Source: Candidatus Zixiibacteriota bacterium | Lineage (GTDB): Bacteria; Zixibacteria; MSB-5A5; UBA10806; 4484-95 | DNA: 64,000 nt | Assembly (NCBI GenBank): GCA_024231855.1 | Contig: JAAEQD010000034.1 | Coordinates: forward strand, 1-64,000 | Direction: 5' to 3' | Part shown: in pieces, positions 8,230 through 17,077 of the stretch | Numbering within the stretch: position 1 is the first letter of the stretch | Layout: each line of letters opens with the position of its first letter | Notes under the pieces: model-generated | Told to the model about the DNA's origin: nothing | The model's database searches: none | What the model saw: the letters and a program-made list of their open reading frames with translations, nothing else | Position numbers and translations under genes: made by a program

Positions 8230-9225
8230 ATGGATAAAAACTTACCTAAAGTCTTGGTTCTTCTTCCGGTAATACTAATTGGCGGGACAGTAGGCTATTG
8301 GAGAGTAGAGGAATGGAATCTACTGGACTCGATTTATATGACTATTATCACTCTGGCTACGATTGGCTATCATGAGGTGCATCCATTAACGGATGGGGGC
8401 AAGCTTTTTACCATAATGTTCGTGATTTTTGGCGTAGCCCCGGCCTGGGGATTTTTAGTCAGCGTGTTGTTTAAATCGATGCTGGAGGGCCAACTGGGAA
8501 AACTGTTGGGGAGTAAGAAGATGGAAAAACGGTTAAAGAAACTCAAAAACCATTATATCGTCTGCGGCTTTGGCCGGGTCGGTAAAACGGTTTGTGGAGA
8601 ACTGAAAAACAACAAGGTGCCGTTCGTGGTTATCGAACAAATGGCGGAATTGATCATCGACATGGAAAAAGCCGGCTATGCTTATATCCAGGGCAGTTGC
8701 GCCGATGATGAAAATTTAATCGATGCCGGTATTGAAAAGGCCAAGGGCTTAATCAATACAATCGCGGATGAGGCGGATGCCGTATATGTTACCTTATCGG
8801 CCAAACAGCTCAATCCCGAGATGTTTATCATGGCCAGGGCCGACAGCCAGAGTGTCCATAACAAACTCTTGCGCGCCGGCGCGACCAGGGTCATGTCGCC
8901 GCACGTTTATGCCGGTATTCATATGGCCCTGACTACCTTAAGACCCAACGTAGTCGATTTTATGACCGTCGCCTCTGATGGTTCGTCCAACGGTTTGAAA
9001 GTGGAAGAGATCGCGGTCAAGGAAGGCTCCCGCCTGGCCGGTACCTCGATAAAAGACTCGGGGATAAGATCAGAACTGGGAATCACCGTAATCGGCACCA
9101 AGAAGAAAGGTGTGGAGATGTATTATAATCCACCACCCGATTTTTTAATCAACGAGGGCGACACTTTGATCTTAATCGGCACCACTTCCCAGCTAAAAAA
9201 ACTTGAAGAGTTCTGCAGCGTGTAA
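8230..9225 (+). CDS. Two-TM potassium channel-like protein with RCK (TrkA-N and TrkA-C) domains
   Basis: The 331-residue protein starts with an outer helix, a pore loop and an inner helix (residues about 8-85). A Rossmann TrkA-N domain follows (YIVCGFGRVGKTV near residue 113), then a TrkA-C ligand domain (residues about 245-330). This is the MthK/Kch architecture, a cytoplasmically gated K+ channel. The pore sequence is TLATIGYHEVHPL: the usual third glycine and aspartate of the TVGYGD filter are His48 and Glu49. That substitution could change selectivity. It starts five bases after the VOC gene and ends three bases before the next. Confidence 0.87.
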   Translation: MDKNLPKVLVLLPVILIGGTVGYWRVEEWNLLDSIYMTIITLATIGYHEVHPLTDGGKLFTIMFVIFGVAPAWGFLVSVLFKSMLEGQLGKLLGSKKMEKRLKKLKNHYIVCGFGRVGKTVCGELKNNKVPFVVIEQMAELIIDMEKAGYAYIQGSCADDENLIDAGIEKAKGLINTIADEADAVYVTLSAKQLNPEMFIMARADSQSVHNKLLRAGATRVMSPHVYAGIHMALTTLRPNVVDFMTVASDGSSNGLKVEEIAVKEGSRLAGTSIKDSGIRSELGITVIGTKKKGVEMYYNPPPDFLINEGDTLILIGTTSQLKKLEEFCSV

Positions 9226-9227
9226 AG

Positions 9228-10094
9228 GTGCTATTACAGAAGAAATGGTTGCTGCTTCTACCGGCGACCCTGGCTGTTTCCTGGGCGGCTATATTTATCA
9301 GGTTCAGCGACGCGCCATCAAACGCCATCGCTTTTTACCGGATGTTATTCGCCGTTGTTCTGCTTTCGCCGTTTGCCGTCACAATCTACCGTAATCAGTT
9401 CAGAGAGTTTACATCAAAAGTATTTTGGATTTCCGCCCTGGCGGGGTTTATTTTAGGCTGGCATTTCTTTTTCTGGATAAAGTCATTGGATTATACTTCG
9501 ATATCATCCTCGGTTATTTTGGTATCAACTCAGCCTATTTTTATGACTCTTATGGCGAGTATGTTTTTAAAGGAAAAAGCCGGTATGCGTGGAACCGTGG
9601 CGATTATTTTGGCGATAATCGGCACCGCTTTTATCGCGGGTTTTGACTTTTTATCGGAAAAAGATTATCTTTGGGGCGACATTTTAGCCTTGATTGGAAC
9701 ATTGATGGCGGCGGTTTATCTTTTTCTCGGCCGGGTTGTTCGGTCGAAAGTGAGTTTTTTCCCATATCTGTTTACGGTTTACGGCCTGGCAACGCTGACC
9801 CTGGGAACGATTCTGCTGGTTTCCGGGGAGTTGATACAAAGCTATCGACCGATCAACTATTTTTATTTCTTTCTGCTGGCGCTGGTTCCTACTATTATAG
9901 GGCATTCATTGTATAATTACGCGATGAGGCATGTTAAGGCGTACAAAGTCGGCCTTTCGCTCGTCGGTGAACCGATATTGGCATCGATATGGGCGATCTT
10001 TATATTCGCCGAATACCCTTCAATCGGTACGATAATCGGCGGAATCCTTATTATATCAGCGCTGATTTTAGTTTTCTCTGAGAAAGGACAATAA
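9228..10094 (+). CDS. EamA (DMT superfamily) transporter
   Basis: This 288-residue protein has about ten hydrophobic segments in two repeats, the EamA/RhaT pattern of drug/metabolite transporters. The stretch GEPILASIWAIFIFAEYPS near residue 245 matches the conserved end of the second EamA repeat. The start is GTG, three bases after the channel gene, and the stop overlaps the ATG of tmk, so the genes form a tight run. Substrate and direction are unknown; family members export amino acids, nucleosides or other metabolites. Confidence 0.88.
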   Translation: MLLQKKWLLLLPATLAVSWAAIFIRFSDAPSNAIAFYRMLFAVVLLSPFAVTIYRNQFREFTSKVFWISALAGFILGWHFFFWIKSLDYTSISSSVILVSTQPIFMTLMASMFLKEKAGMRGTVAIILAIIGTAFIAGFDFLSEKDYLWGDILALIGTLMAAVYLFLGRVVRSKVSFFPYLFTVYGLATLTLGTILLVSGELIQSYRPINYFYFFLLALVPTIIGHSLYNYAMRHVKAYKVGLSLVGEPILASIWAIFIFAEYPSIGTIIGGILIISALILVFSEKGQ

Positions 10095-10726
10095 TGTTTA
10101 TCACATTCGAGGGCATCGATTCTTCGGGCAAAAGCACACAGTGCCAATTGTTGGGTCAATATTTAACGGATAAGGGGTTCGATGTATTGCTCTTACGTGA
10201 ACCGGGCGGTACGAAAATCTCCGAGAAAATCCGCGATCTCTTGCTTGATGTCAACTCAGGCGGTATGCTTCCTTTGGCCGAATTTCTACTTTATAGCGCG
10301 GCTCGGGCACAGTTGGTCAATGAGGTTATCAGGCCGGCGTTGACCGAGGGCAAAATAGTCATCTGTGACCGTTTTGACGATTCATCGACCGCTTATCAGG
10401 GGCATGCCCGGGGATTGGGTATGGACAATGTAAAATCTATCAATAAGATTGCCACCGGCGGTTTGATTCCCGATCTGACTATTTTTATCGATATTACTGT
10501 CGAGGAGTCGCTTAAACGATTAAAAGTTGCCGGAAAGATGACAGATCGTATGGAATCTGAGGACGCCCGATTTTTCGAGGCTGTCAGAGAAGGGTATTTG
10601 CAACTTGCAACAGACGATAAAAGCGATTCCCCGAATCGCTTCAAGGTCATAAATGGCCTGGACGATATAAGTACTATCGAGCGGAGGATTCAGCAAATTG
10701 TTAGAGATGAAATGGTAATAGACTAA
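10094..10726 (+). CDS. tmk: Thymidylate kinase
   Basis: The 210-residue kinase phosphorylates dTMP to dTDP in the cytoplasm. It has the P-loop FEGIDSSGKSTQ at residues about 4-15, the LREPGGTKISEKIRDLL block, the CDRFDDSSTAYQGHARG block with the DR(F/Y) motif, and a lid region. The ATG overlaps the stop of the transporter by one base. Length and motifs are normal. Confidence 0.95.
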   Translation: MFITFEGIDSSGKSTQCQLLGQYLTDKGFDVLLLREPGGTKISEKIRDLLLDVNSGGMLPLAEFLLYSAARAQLVNEVIRPALTEGKIVICDRFDDSSTAYQGHARGLGMDNVKSINKIATGGLIPDLTIFIDITVEESLKRLKVAGKMTDRMESEDARFFEAVREGYLQLATDDKSDSPNRFKVINGLDDISTIERRIQQIVRDEMVID

Positions 10727-10754
10727 CAACAATCGGCCTCCGCCAAGGGTCGAG

Positions 10755-12395
10755 ATGGCATTTAAACTGGCAAAAATAAAGTTCGGAATGATTTCCGGAC
10801 CTTTTTTTTTACTGATCCTGGCAGTGAGTTTCGCTTGGGCATCCAATGACGAGCTGTATTCATTAGTCAGGCTCTTCGATAAAATAGCAGTCACGGTGTC
10901 TGATCGATATGTTGATGATATTGATCCGGAAAAGCTTATTAATGCCGGCATTGAGGCTATAACCGAGAAACTCGATCCCTATAGTCGATACTTATATGAT
11001 CAGGATTATTTTTATTTGATCCAGGAAACGTCAGGCGAATACAGCGGTATCGGGATTGAAATCGAAAATCACAGCGATACGCTTCTGATATGCTCAGTAC
11101 TTAAAGGCACACCGGCCTCCCAGGCCAACATTAGAATCGGTGACAGGATATTGGAAGTAGATCATATTGACGCTATTGGCAAATCTCCGCCGGATGGCCG
11201 CAAATTACTTCGCGGGGAGAACGGGTCGATGGTGTCGCTGAAACTCTGGCGACCATTGCTGCAAAAAAGCCTGGATCTGAAGTTGCCACGTGAGGAAATC
11301 CATATAGAACCGATTCCTTACTGGGGTATTGATAATAACAACAATGGTTATATTAAAATCGCCAGGTTTTCCGAAGGCAGTTTATTCGAGGTTAAATCAT
11401 TCATTTTTCTTTTACAGGCAGAAGGCATTGATGGTCTGATTATAGATCTGCGGGATAATCCCGGCGGATTGTTGCATGAATCAGTCGAAATAGCGGGGCT
11501 GTTTTTAAATAAGGGTGACAAAATCGTCGAAACCAGGGGGAGGGGGGCGGCCAGCCTTCGAACATATGAGGCCAGGGAAAATGGCGTTTATAATGAAGGT
11601 CCTTTGACGCTGATTATAAATAGTCAAACCGCCTCGGCGGCGGAAATTGTAGCGGGTGCTATTCAGGATAATGATCGGGGGCTTCTTATTGGATCGACAT
11701 CATACGGCAAAGGCCTGGTACAGCAGATACTTCAGTTTTCCGACAATTCGGCCCTGAAATTAACCACCGCCAAGTACTACACGCCATCTGAGAGATGTAT
11801 CCAGAAAGACAGAATGAAAAACGAGCTGAGAAGCGATTCCGAGTCGGAGCAGAAGGTTATTTATTACACGAAATCCGGCCGGCCTGTTTTTGGCGGCGGC
11901 GGAATAATTCCCGATATCTATGTCGAATCCTGGGAGAATGAACCGGTCATCGATGAGATAATCACGGCGGGTTACATTTCGGATTTCGTTGAAGCTAGCA
12001 GCGCTCGATTGAAAATCGATAATAATTTTTCGGTCAGCGACGAGCTGGTTGATCAGCTTTTTAAATATATTCAGGGGCGTGATTATACTTATCATAATCC
12101 GATCTATAATTCATTCGATCTGTTCTTATCTCAAAATATCGAACAATCCGAAGAAACCTCGCTAAATGATCATTTCGATGCTATCGTGAAAATCCTTGAA
12201 CAAAATTCGAAGAATGAGATGCTGTCGATGAGATCGCGCTTTAAGGATATACTATATGAATTTTATATCAGGACTAATCTGGGCGAGAAAAAGGCATTCG
12301 AACTTGTATATCAAAAAAAGGATCCGGAGTTGATAAAGGCCGGTAAGGTTTTAAAAAATCCCGAGACCTACAGCAGTCTGCTGGTAGGATTCTAA
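10755..12395 (+). CDS. S41 family C-terminal processing peptidase (CtpA/Prc-like)
   Basis: This is a 546-residue exported protease. An N-terminal hydrophobic segment (about residues 11-30) is a signal peptide or anchor. A PDZ domain spans about residues 95-180, and the protease core carries NSQTASAAEIVAG with nucleophile Ser294 and GSTSYGKGLVQ with Lys319; the 25-residue Ser-Lys spacing matches CtpA. A C-terminal helical region of about 150 residues follows. It would trim or degrade periplasmic proteins by recognising their C-termini. It lies 29 bases downstream of tmk. Confidence 0.92.
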   Translation: MAFKLAKIKFGMISGPFFLLILAVSFAWASNDELYSLVRLFDKIAVTVSDRYVDDIDPEKLINAGIEAITEKLDPYSRYLYDQDYFYLIQETSGEYSGIGIEIENHSDTLLICSVLKGTPASQANIRIGDRILEVDHIDAIGKSPPDGRKLLRGENGSMVSLKLWRPLLQKSLDLKLPREEIHIEPIPYWGIDNNNNGYIKIARFSEGSLFEVKSFIFLLQAEGIDGLIIDLRDNPGGLLHESVEIAGLFLNKGDKIVETRGRGAASLRTYEARENGVYNEGPLTLIINSQTASAAEIVAGAIQDNDRGLLIGSTSYGKGLVQQILQFSDNSALKLTTAKYYTPSERCIQKDRMKNELRSDSESEQKVIYYTKSGRPVFGGGGIIPDIYVESWENEPVIDEIITAGYISDFVEASSARLKIDNNFSVSDELVDQLFKYIQGRDYTYHNPIYNSFDLFLSQNIEQSEETSLNDHFDAIVKILEQNSKNEMLSMRSRFKDILYEFYIRTNLGEKKAFELVYQKKDPELIKAGKVLKNPETYSSLLVGF

Positions 12396-12470
12396 AGATA
12401 TTAATAACTGAAAACTTCATAGCAGTCTAAATGATATTCTATATCTCTTCGCTTGCTATTTAGATTCGTG

Positions 12471-13292
12471 ATGATTATCATTGCTGGCATGGAAATTATG
12501 TTAATATTTATCTGCGGTCTGGGCGCGGGTTTTTTTGGCGCTTTAGTCGGCCTGGGTGGCGGCGTGATAATGGTGCCCGTTTTAAATCTTATTTTCGACT
12601 TACCGATTAAAACCGCCGTTGCTACCAGCCTATGCGCGGTCTGTGCTACCTCGATCGGCGGAGCTGCCAGGTATCTCAATAAAGGACTTGTTGATTTTCG
12701 TTTTGGCTTGTTCCTGGAGACCACCACGATTATCGGGGCGATTGCCGGTGGCGTAGTGGCGATTGCTATCAAGCCGGAGCTGGTCAGTATTGCTTTCGCG
12801 ATTGTATTGCTTTACACATCCGCCAACATGATCACGAAAATACGCAAACCCGAAGGAATTATTTCGGAGAATCATCGTCAGCAGATAACTTCCGGCAGAA
12901 AATATACGGCATTAGGATTATCGACGCTGGCTGGTATGGTATCGGCTTTACTGGGTGTTGGCGGCGGAGTCGTTCAGGTGCCGATATTAAATCTTGTGCT
13001 GCGTTATCCGATTAAAGCCGCTGTTGCTACATCGACTTACATGATTGGTATTACCGCCGCGGCCGGTAGCCTGGTGTATTTTATCAGTCAGGTTAACGGC
13101 ACGGTAGATTATATACTTATAGATTACCAGTCTATCGGGCCACTGATTCTGGGTACCCTGGTTGGTTCGAGTATTGGCGCCGCCACCGCCGACAAATTGC
13201 GATCCCGAGCCATAAAGATTATTTTCGTTATTGCTTTGGTCTATGCCGGTTTACGAATCGGCTTAAAGGGCTTGGGAGCGGAGTTGTTTTGA
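12471..13292 (+). CDS. TauE/SafE-type sulfite/sulfonate exporter family membrane protein
   Basis: The protein has about 273 residues and eight or so membrane segments in two repeats. Each repeat bears the family hallmark: GALVGLGGGVIMVPVLNL near residue 22 and SALLGVGGGVVQVPILNL near residue 160, each followed by a KxAVATS stretch. The family transports small anions such as sulfite or sulfoacetate. No clear ribosome-binding site was found. I chose the ATG at 12471; an in-frame TTG at 12453 and an ATG at 12489 are also possible. It overlaps a small membrane protein gene. Confidence 0.88.
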   Translation: MIIIAGMEIMLIFICGLGAGFFGALVGLGGGVIMVPVLNLIFDLPIKTAVATSLCAVCATSIGGAARYLNKGLVDFRFGLFLETTTIIGAIAGGVVAIAIKPELVSIAFAIVLLYTSANMITKIRKPEGIISENHRQQITSGRKYTALGLSTLAGMVSALLGVGGGVVQVPILNLVLRYPIKAAVATSTYMIGITAAAGSLVYFISQVNGTVDYILIDYQSIGPLILGTLVGSSIGAATADKLRSRAIKIIFVIALVYAGLRIGLKGLGAELF

Positions 13293-13564
13293 ATACTGAG
13301 AAGACAATCGCTTCAATATTAAAAAACGGCGGTCTGGTTATGGCGGCAGTTTTTGCCATAGCAATCGTATCGGGTATAATGGGCTTGAACTCCGCCAGGC
13401 TAATGACTCAAATCGGTATAATCTGCGCGATTGCCATACCGGCTGTAGGCGTGGCCGCCGCTATGATCTTACTACTGAAAAACACTGAAACAAAATACGG
13501 TATTTGCGCTATAATACTTCTAATTCTGTTGATTGTCACGGTCGCCTGGAGGATGTTTATTTGA
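13289..13564 (+). CDS. Small three-TM membrane protein, DUF1634-like partner of the TauE transporter
   Basis: This 91-residue protein has three hydrophobic stretches (about residues 14-34, 40-62 and 70-90). Its TTG start overlaps the TGA of the TauE gene, with GGGAGCGGAG upstream as ribosome-binding site. Small DUF1634 membrane proteins are often encoded beside TauE/SafE genes, and this fits in size and position. The family name is my inference from context and hydropathy. Its role, perhaps as an accessory transporter subunit, is unknown. Confidence 0.65.
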   Translation: MNTEKTIASILKNGGLVMAAVFAIAIVSGIMGLNSARLMTQIGIICAIAIPAVGVAAAMILLLKNTETKYGICAIILLILLIVTVAWRMFI

Positions 13565-14223
13565 AATATCACGTATTTATTGATTTCGATGGCACTATTA
13601 CGGAAAAGGATGTCGGCTACGATTTCTTCAAGCATTTCGCCAAAGGAATGGCTGAACCGGTAGTTCAGCGTTATCGTAACGGTGAGATCGGCGCGGTTGA
13701 ATGTTTACAGAAGGAATGTGATATATATAATGAATATCCCGCTCCCGCCAGGGAAGTGAAGGATTTTATCAGGTCTCAGAAGGTCTCGGCGGGCTTCCGG
13801 GAATTCGTCGATTTCTGTCAATCGCATGATGTCAGGCTAACCATCCTTTCGGCCGGCTTTGATTTCTATATCAATCCAATCCTGAACGATCTGGGTTTGA
13901 GCCATCTTGATGTTTTATCGACTCCAACATTTATCAAACATGGCCGTATTAACCCGGAGTTCATTCATTTCGACGAAGCTATTTGTCCCGGATGCGCCAA
14001 TTGTAAGGGTGAACGGATAAAGGAGCTTACGGTCGCTGACGAATTTCCTGTTTTTATCGGGGATGGTCATTCCGATAGCCACGGCGCCGAACAGGCAAAA
14101 CTCGTATTCGCCAAAAGTTTCCTGGCGGAATATCTTGAAAAACACAAGATTGAGTATATTTATTATAACGATTTTTTCGATGTGATCAACGAATTCCGAA
14201 GGCTACGCAAAATGACCGATTAA
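13561..14223 (+). CDS. HAD superfamily (IB) phosphatase, MtnX/SerB-like
   Basis: The reading frame is open upstream, but the fold begins at FIDFDGTITEKD, so I place the start at the TTG at 13561, preceded by GGAGG (220 residues). Motif I is DFDGT, motif II is LSAGFD, and motif IV is FIGDGHSD. A CPGCANCKGERI cluster near residue 140 is seen in MtnX-like members. The substrate is unknown: methylthioribulose-type phosphates, phosphoserine or a phospholipid head group phosphate are all possible. The start overlaps the stop of the small membrane protein. Confidence 0.82.
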   Translation: MKYHVFIDFDGTITEKDVGYDFFKHFAKGMAEPVVQRYRNGEIGAVECLQKECDIYNEYPAPAREVKDFIRSQKVSAGFREFVDFCQSHDVRLTILSAGFDFYINPILNDLGLSHLDVLSTPTFIKHGRINPEFIHFDEAICPGCANCKGERIKELTVADEFPVFIGDGHSDSHGAEQAKLVFAKSFLAEYLEKHKIEYIYYNDFFDVINEFRRLRKMTD

Positions 14224-14287
14224 TGTTAGAATTGTTTGACTTCATACTCGTTTGATGGTAGGATTGCCGGGAAGGGAAGGAGGTATC

Positions 14288-16798
14288 TTGAAAGCAGTTA
14301 TCATGGCCGGTGGTTTCGGGACTCGTTTGCGGCCGCTGACACTAAATATACCCAAGCCGATGGTTCCTTTGGGCGGAATTCCGGTAATGGAGCATCTGGT
14401 TAAGCTTCTAAAAAAACATAATTTCACCGATATTAAGTCTCTTTTATATTTCCAGGCTGATCAAATAAAAAATCATTTCGGGAATGGCTCCAAATGGGGC
14501 GTCGATATGGATTATGTAATGGCACAAGCCGATTTCGGGACGGCCGGTTCGGTAAAGAATGCCCAGAAATATTTAGATGAAAGATTTATAATAATATCCG
14601 GCGATGTCGCGACCGATATCGACCTTACCGCGGCGATCAAATTTCACAAGAAATCAAAGGCTCAAGCAAGTATGGTTTTAACTCGAGTAGAAAATCCGCT
14701 TGCCTATGGCGTGGTGATAGTCGATGATAACGGGCGGATTGATCGTTTTCTCGAAAAACCATCATGGGGCCAGGTTTTCTCCGACACTATTAATACCGGC
14801 ATCTATATTCTCGAACCCGAAGTGCTTGATTTGGTACCGGCACAGACCGAATTCGATTTCTCAAAAGATCTGTTTCCCAAAATGTTGGCCGATAAAATGC
14901 GCCTATATGGTTTCATTGCCGACGGTTATTGGCGTGATATAGGAAATACCTCCGAATACTCGGCCTCCAATCAGGACTTGTTGGAGGGTTCTTTGAATTT
15001 AGGCGAGTTTGGCCAGAAAGTCGAAAAAGATGGAGCCACGCTCTGGCTTGGCGAAAAAACCCAGGTTTCACCGCGAGCCACTTTCGCCGGAACAGTGATC
15101 ATTGGCGACCGAACAAAGATTGGTCCTCGTGCCAAGCTCTTCAATTCGGTGATTGGCGCTGATTCTATAGTCGGCCGTGAAGCCGACTTAAAGCGATGTG
15201 TCGCCTGGGACAGAGTCTCGATCGGGCCGCGCGTGAAGGCGTCGGAAGCGATTATCTGCGATGGAGTAGTAGTAAGCGAGGCGGCGGAGTTGGAAGAAAA
15301 TGTCATCATCTCCTCCAATGCCAAGGTAGGCAATGATGCCCTCGTGAAAGCGAATGTGAAAGTCTGGCCCGAAAAGGAAGTTGAAGCCGGCGCTATATTA
15401 TCATCCAGCCTGGTCTGGGGCGAACGCTGGACCAAAGAACTGTTCACCAACTCGAAAATTACCGGTATCGCCAATGTGGAAATGACCCCGGAACTGGCCG
15501 GTCGGCTCGGGGCGGCCTATGGCGCTATAGTAGGCGAAAATCAAACCGTTATTGTCAGCCGGGATGGCAGCCGATCCTCGCGGATGTTGACCCGTGCCCT
15601 GATAGCCGGGTTGATCTCTGCCGGTGCTAATGTGGCCGAATTGAGGACCATCCCTATTCCGCTTTTGAGGTACCAGTTAAGCCTGCAAATCGAAGCCGGC
15701 GGTATTTACGCCCGGGTATCTCCATTGAGCGATCGGAGGATGGATATTGTCTTCTTCGATTCGGGCGGGTATGATATTCCTGTCTCCAAGGCAAAATCGA
15801 TCGAACGGCTTTTCCTCAGAGAGGATTTCCGGCGCGCCAGCATGGAACAGACAGGCAAGATAGAATTTCCGGAAAGAGTGATCGAGTATTACCGGGATGG
15901 TTTTCTACAGGCTTTGAATATCGAATCATTTCGTCAATCAAATCTGAAGGTGGTAATTGATTTCGGGTTCGGCGGCGCTTCGGAGATACTGCCGGCGATC
16001 CTGGGCGCGCTCGATATCGAGGTGATAGCCCTGAACGCTTACCCCGATCCCGATAGAGTTTATCATTATAGCCAGCAGGAAGAAAAAGCACGCAAACAAC
16101 TGTCGGCTATAGTAAAATCACTTAAAGCCGATGCCGGCTTCCTGATTGGACCGGGGGCCGAAAAGTTAACTGTAGTCAATGAATTTGGCAAGGTGATAGA
16201 TTATCAAACCCTGCTTTGCCTTATTTTATCTTTGTATCTCGAAATGGGAAATTGTCGAAGAGTTGCGGTACCGGTCGTGGCCTCTTCGGGAATCGAAGCC
16301 TTGGCTAAAAAATATAAAATTATAGTCGATAGGATTCCCGATACTCATTTGGCAATGATGGACGCGCTGCATAAAAGCGGCGCCGATTTCGTGGGCGGAA
16401 CAAAAGGTGGTTTTATTTTTCCCGGTTTCCAGATAGGTTGTGATGCTATGTTCGCCGTGGCCAAGATCCTTGAACTCATGACTCTAACGGGTAAACATCT
16501 GGGCGATGTTAAACAAAATTGGCCTGATATCAAAATTATCAACAAAGAAATTCCCTGCAGTTGGACCAGAAAGGGATTGGTTATGCGCCGTTTAATGGAG
16601 CATACCGCCCGGAAGAAGAGAATACTGGTTGATGGCGTTCGGTTTTTCAGCGATGCAACTAATATCACTATTAAGCCGGACAGGTACAAAGCTTCGTTTT
16701 ACCTTCAAGTTGAATCTAAATCGGAGGATAAAGCCAAAAGCAGTTTGAAGGAATACGCGTCAAAAATTAAGCAATGGCAAATAAAAAACAGGAGATGA
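14288..16798 (+). CDS. Sugar-nucleotidyltransferase/LbH fused to a phosphomannomutase-like domain with degenerate active site
   Basis: The TTG at 14288 follows a perfect AAGGAGGT, so I take it as the start (836 residues). Residues 1-235 are a nucleotidyltransferase (AGGFGTRLRPLTLNIPKP), probably forming an NDP-hexose. Residues about 250-370 are a left-handed beta-helix. Residues about 385-830 follow the alpha-D-phosphohexomutase layout. Key mutase motifs are lost there: the phosphoserine loop reads ARVSPLSDRRMD, the metal loop reads GPGAEKL, and the sugar-binding loop reads GGTKGGFIFP. Such two-part proteins are annotated as mannose-1-phosphate guanylyltransferase/phosphomannomutase. I infer the first half is active and the second is structural or regulatory. 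It opens the polysaccharide region. Confidence 0.86.
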   Translation: MKAVIMAGGFGTRLRPLTLNIPKPMVPLGGIPVMEHLVKLLKKHNFTDIKSLLYFQADQIKNHFGNGSKWGVDMDYVMAQADFGTAGSVKNAQKYLDERFIIISGDVATDIDLTAAIKFHKKSKAQASMVLTRVENPLAYGVVIVDDNGRIDRFLEKPSWGQVFSDTINTGIYILEPEVLDLVPAQTEFDFSKDLFPKMLADKMRLYGFIADGYWRDIGNTSEYSASNQDLLEGSLNLGEFGQKVEKDGATLWLGEKTQVSPRATFAGTVIIGDRTKIGPRAKLFNSVIGADSIVGREADLKRCVAWDRVSIGPRVKASEAIICDGVVVSEAAELEENVIISSNAKVGNDALVKANVKVWPEKEVEAGAILSSSLVWGERWTKELFTNSKITGIANVEMTPELAGRLGAAYGAIVGENQTVIVSRDGSRSSRMLTRALIAGLISAGANVAELRTIPIPLLRYQLSLQIEAGGIYARVSPLSDRRMDIVFFDSGGYDIPVSKAKSIERLFLREDFRRASMEQTGKIEFPERVIEYYRDGFLQALNIESFRQSNLKVVIDFGFGGASEILPAILGALDIEVIALNAYPDPDRVYHYSQQEEKARKQLSAIVKSLKADAGFLIGPGAEKLTVVNEFGKVIDYQTLLCLILSLYLEMGNCRRVAVPVVASSGIEALAKKYKIIVDRIPDTHLAMMDALHKSGADFVGGTKGGFIFPGFQIGCDAMFAVAKILELMTLTGKHLGDVKQNWPDIKIINKEIPCSWTRKGLVMRRLMEHTARKKRILVDGVRFFSDATNITIKPDRYKASFYLQVESKSEDKAKSSLKEYASKIKQWQIKNRR

Positions 16799-16803
16799 CT
16801 TTA

Positions 16804-16833
16804 TTGCCCGCCGGGAGTAATTAATTTTATATT
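16804..16833 (+). promoter_or_regulatory. Possible promoter for a small ORF upstream of the polysaccharide export genes
   Basis: TTGCCC (16804-16809) and TATATT (16828-16833) are 18 bases apart. The start site would fall near 16840, about 25 bases before the ATG of the 43-codon ORF. TTGCCx -35 boxes also occur before the genes at 44745 and 46835. Confidence 0.35.
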
Positions 16834-16865
16834 CTTAACTGATTTATCGTTGGCGGTCAAAAATA

Positions 16866-16997
16866 ATGAGAAAAGTGTTAATCGAACCCATTTATATGGA
16901 TTACCGCCGTTGGAAAGAGATAAATAGAAAATTAGCGGGCGGCAATATACTAAAGCACCTTTTTCGAATGGCGGCGAATAAGATTGAAATACCTTGA
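16866..16997 (+). CDS. Possible 43-residue basic small protein
   Basis: The ATG at 16866 opens a 43-codon frame ending at a TGA at 16995. The product begins MRKVLIEPIYMDYRRWKE and is rich in Arg, Lys and Ile, with no membrane segment. It lies in the 279-base gap before the export genes, and the end of the frame overlaps the -35 box of the next promoter. The ribosome-binding site is poor. I do not recognise it; it may be a real small protein or chance. Confidence 0.3.
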   Translation: MRKVLIEPIYMDYRRWKEINRKLAGGNILKHLFRMAANKIEIP

Positions 16998-17021
16998 CTA
17001 AATTGATGAAGGATTTATATT
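16994..17021 (+). promoter_or_regulatory. Sigma-70-type promoter of the polysaccharide export operon
   Basis: TTGACT (16994-16999) and TATATT (17016-17021) are 16 bases apart. A start near 17028 gives a 50-base leader to the TTG at 17078. The following genes to about 34 kb are closely packed, so this may drive a long polysaccharide operon. Confidence 0.6.
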
Positions 17022-17077
17022 TATTAGCTTGAATTATGATTATTTGATGGTTTTAAATGAGATTGGAAGGTTGACTC

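Noticed and set aside
14223..14288. Start of the fusion protein at 14252
   Set aside because: The TTG at 14288 has a perfect AAGGAGGT and begins directly at the nucleotidyltransferase motif; the upstream residues are not family-like.
14971..15474. Minus-strand open frame of 167 codons
   Set aside because: It lies inside the nucleotidyltransferase/mutase fusion gene; composition is that of an antisense shadow.
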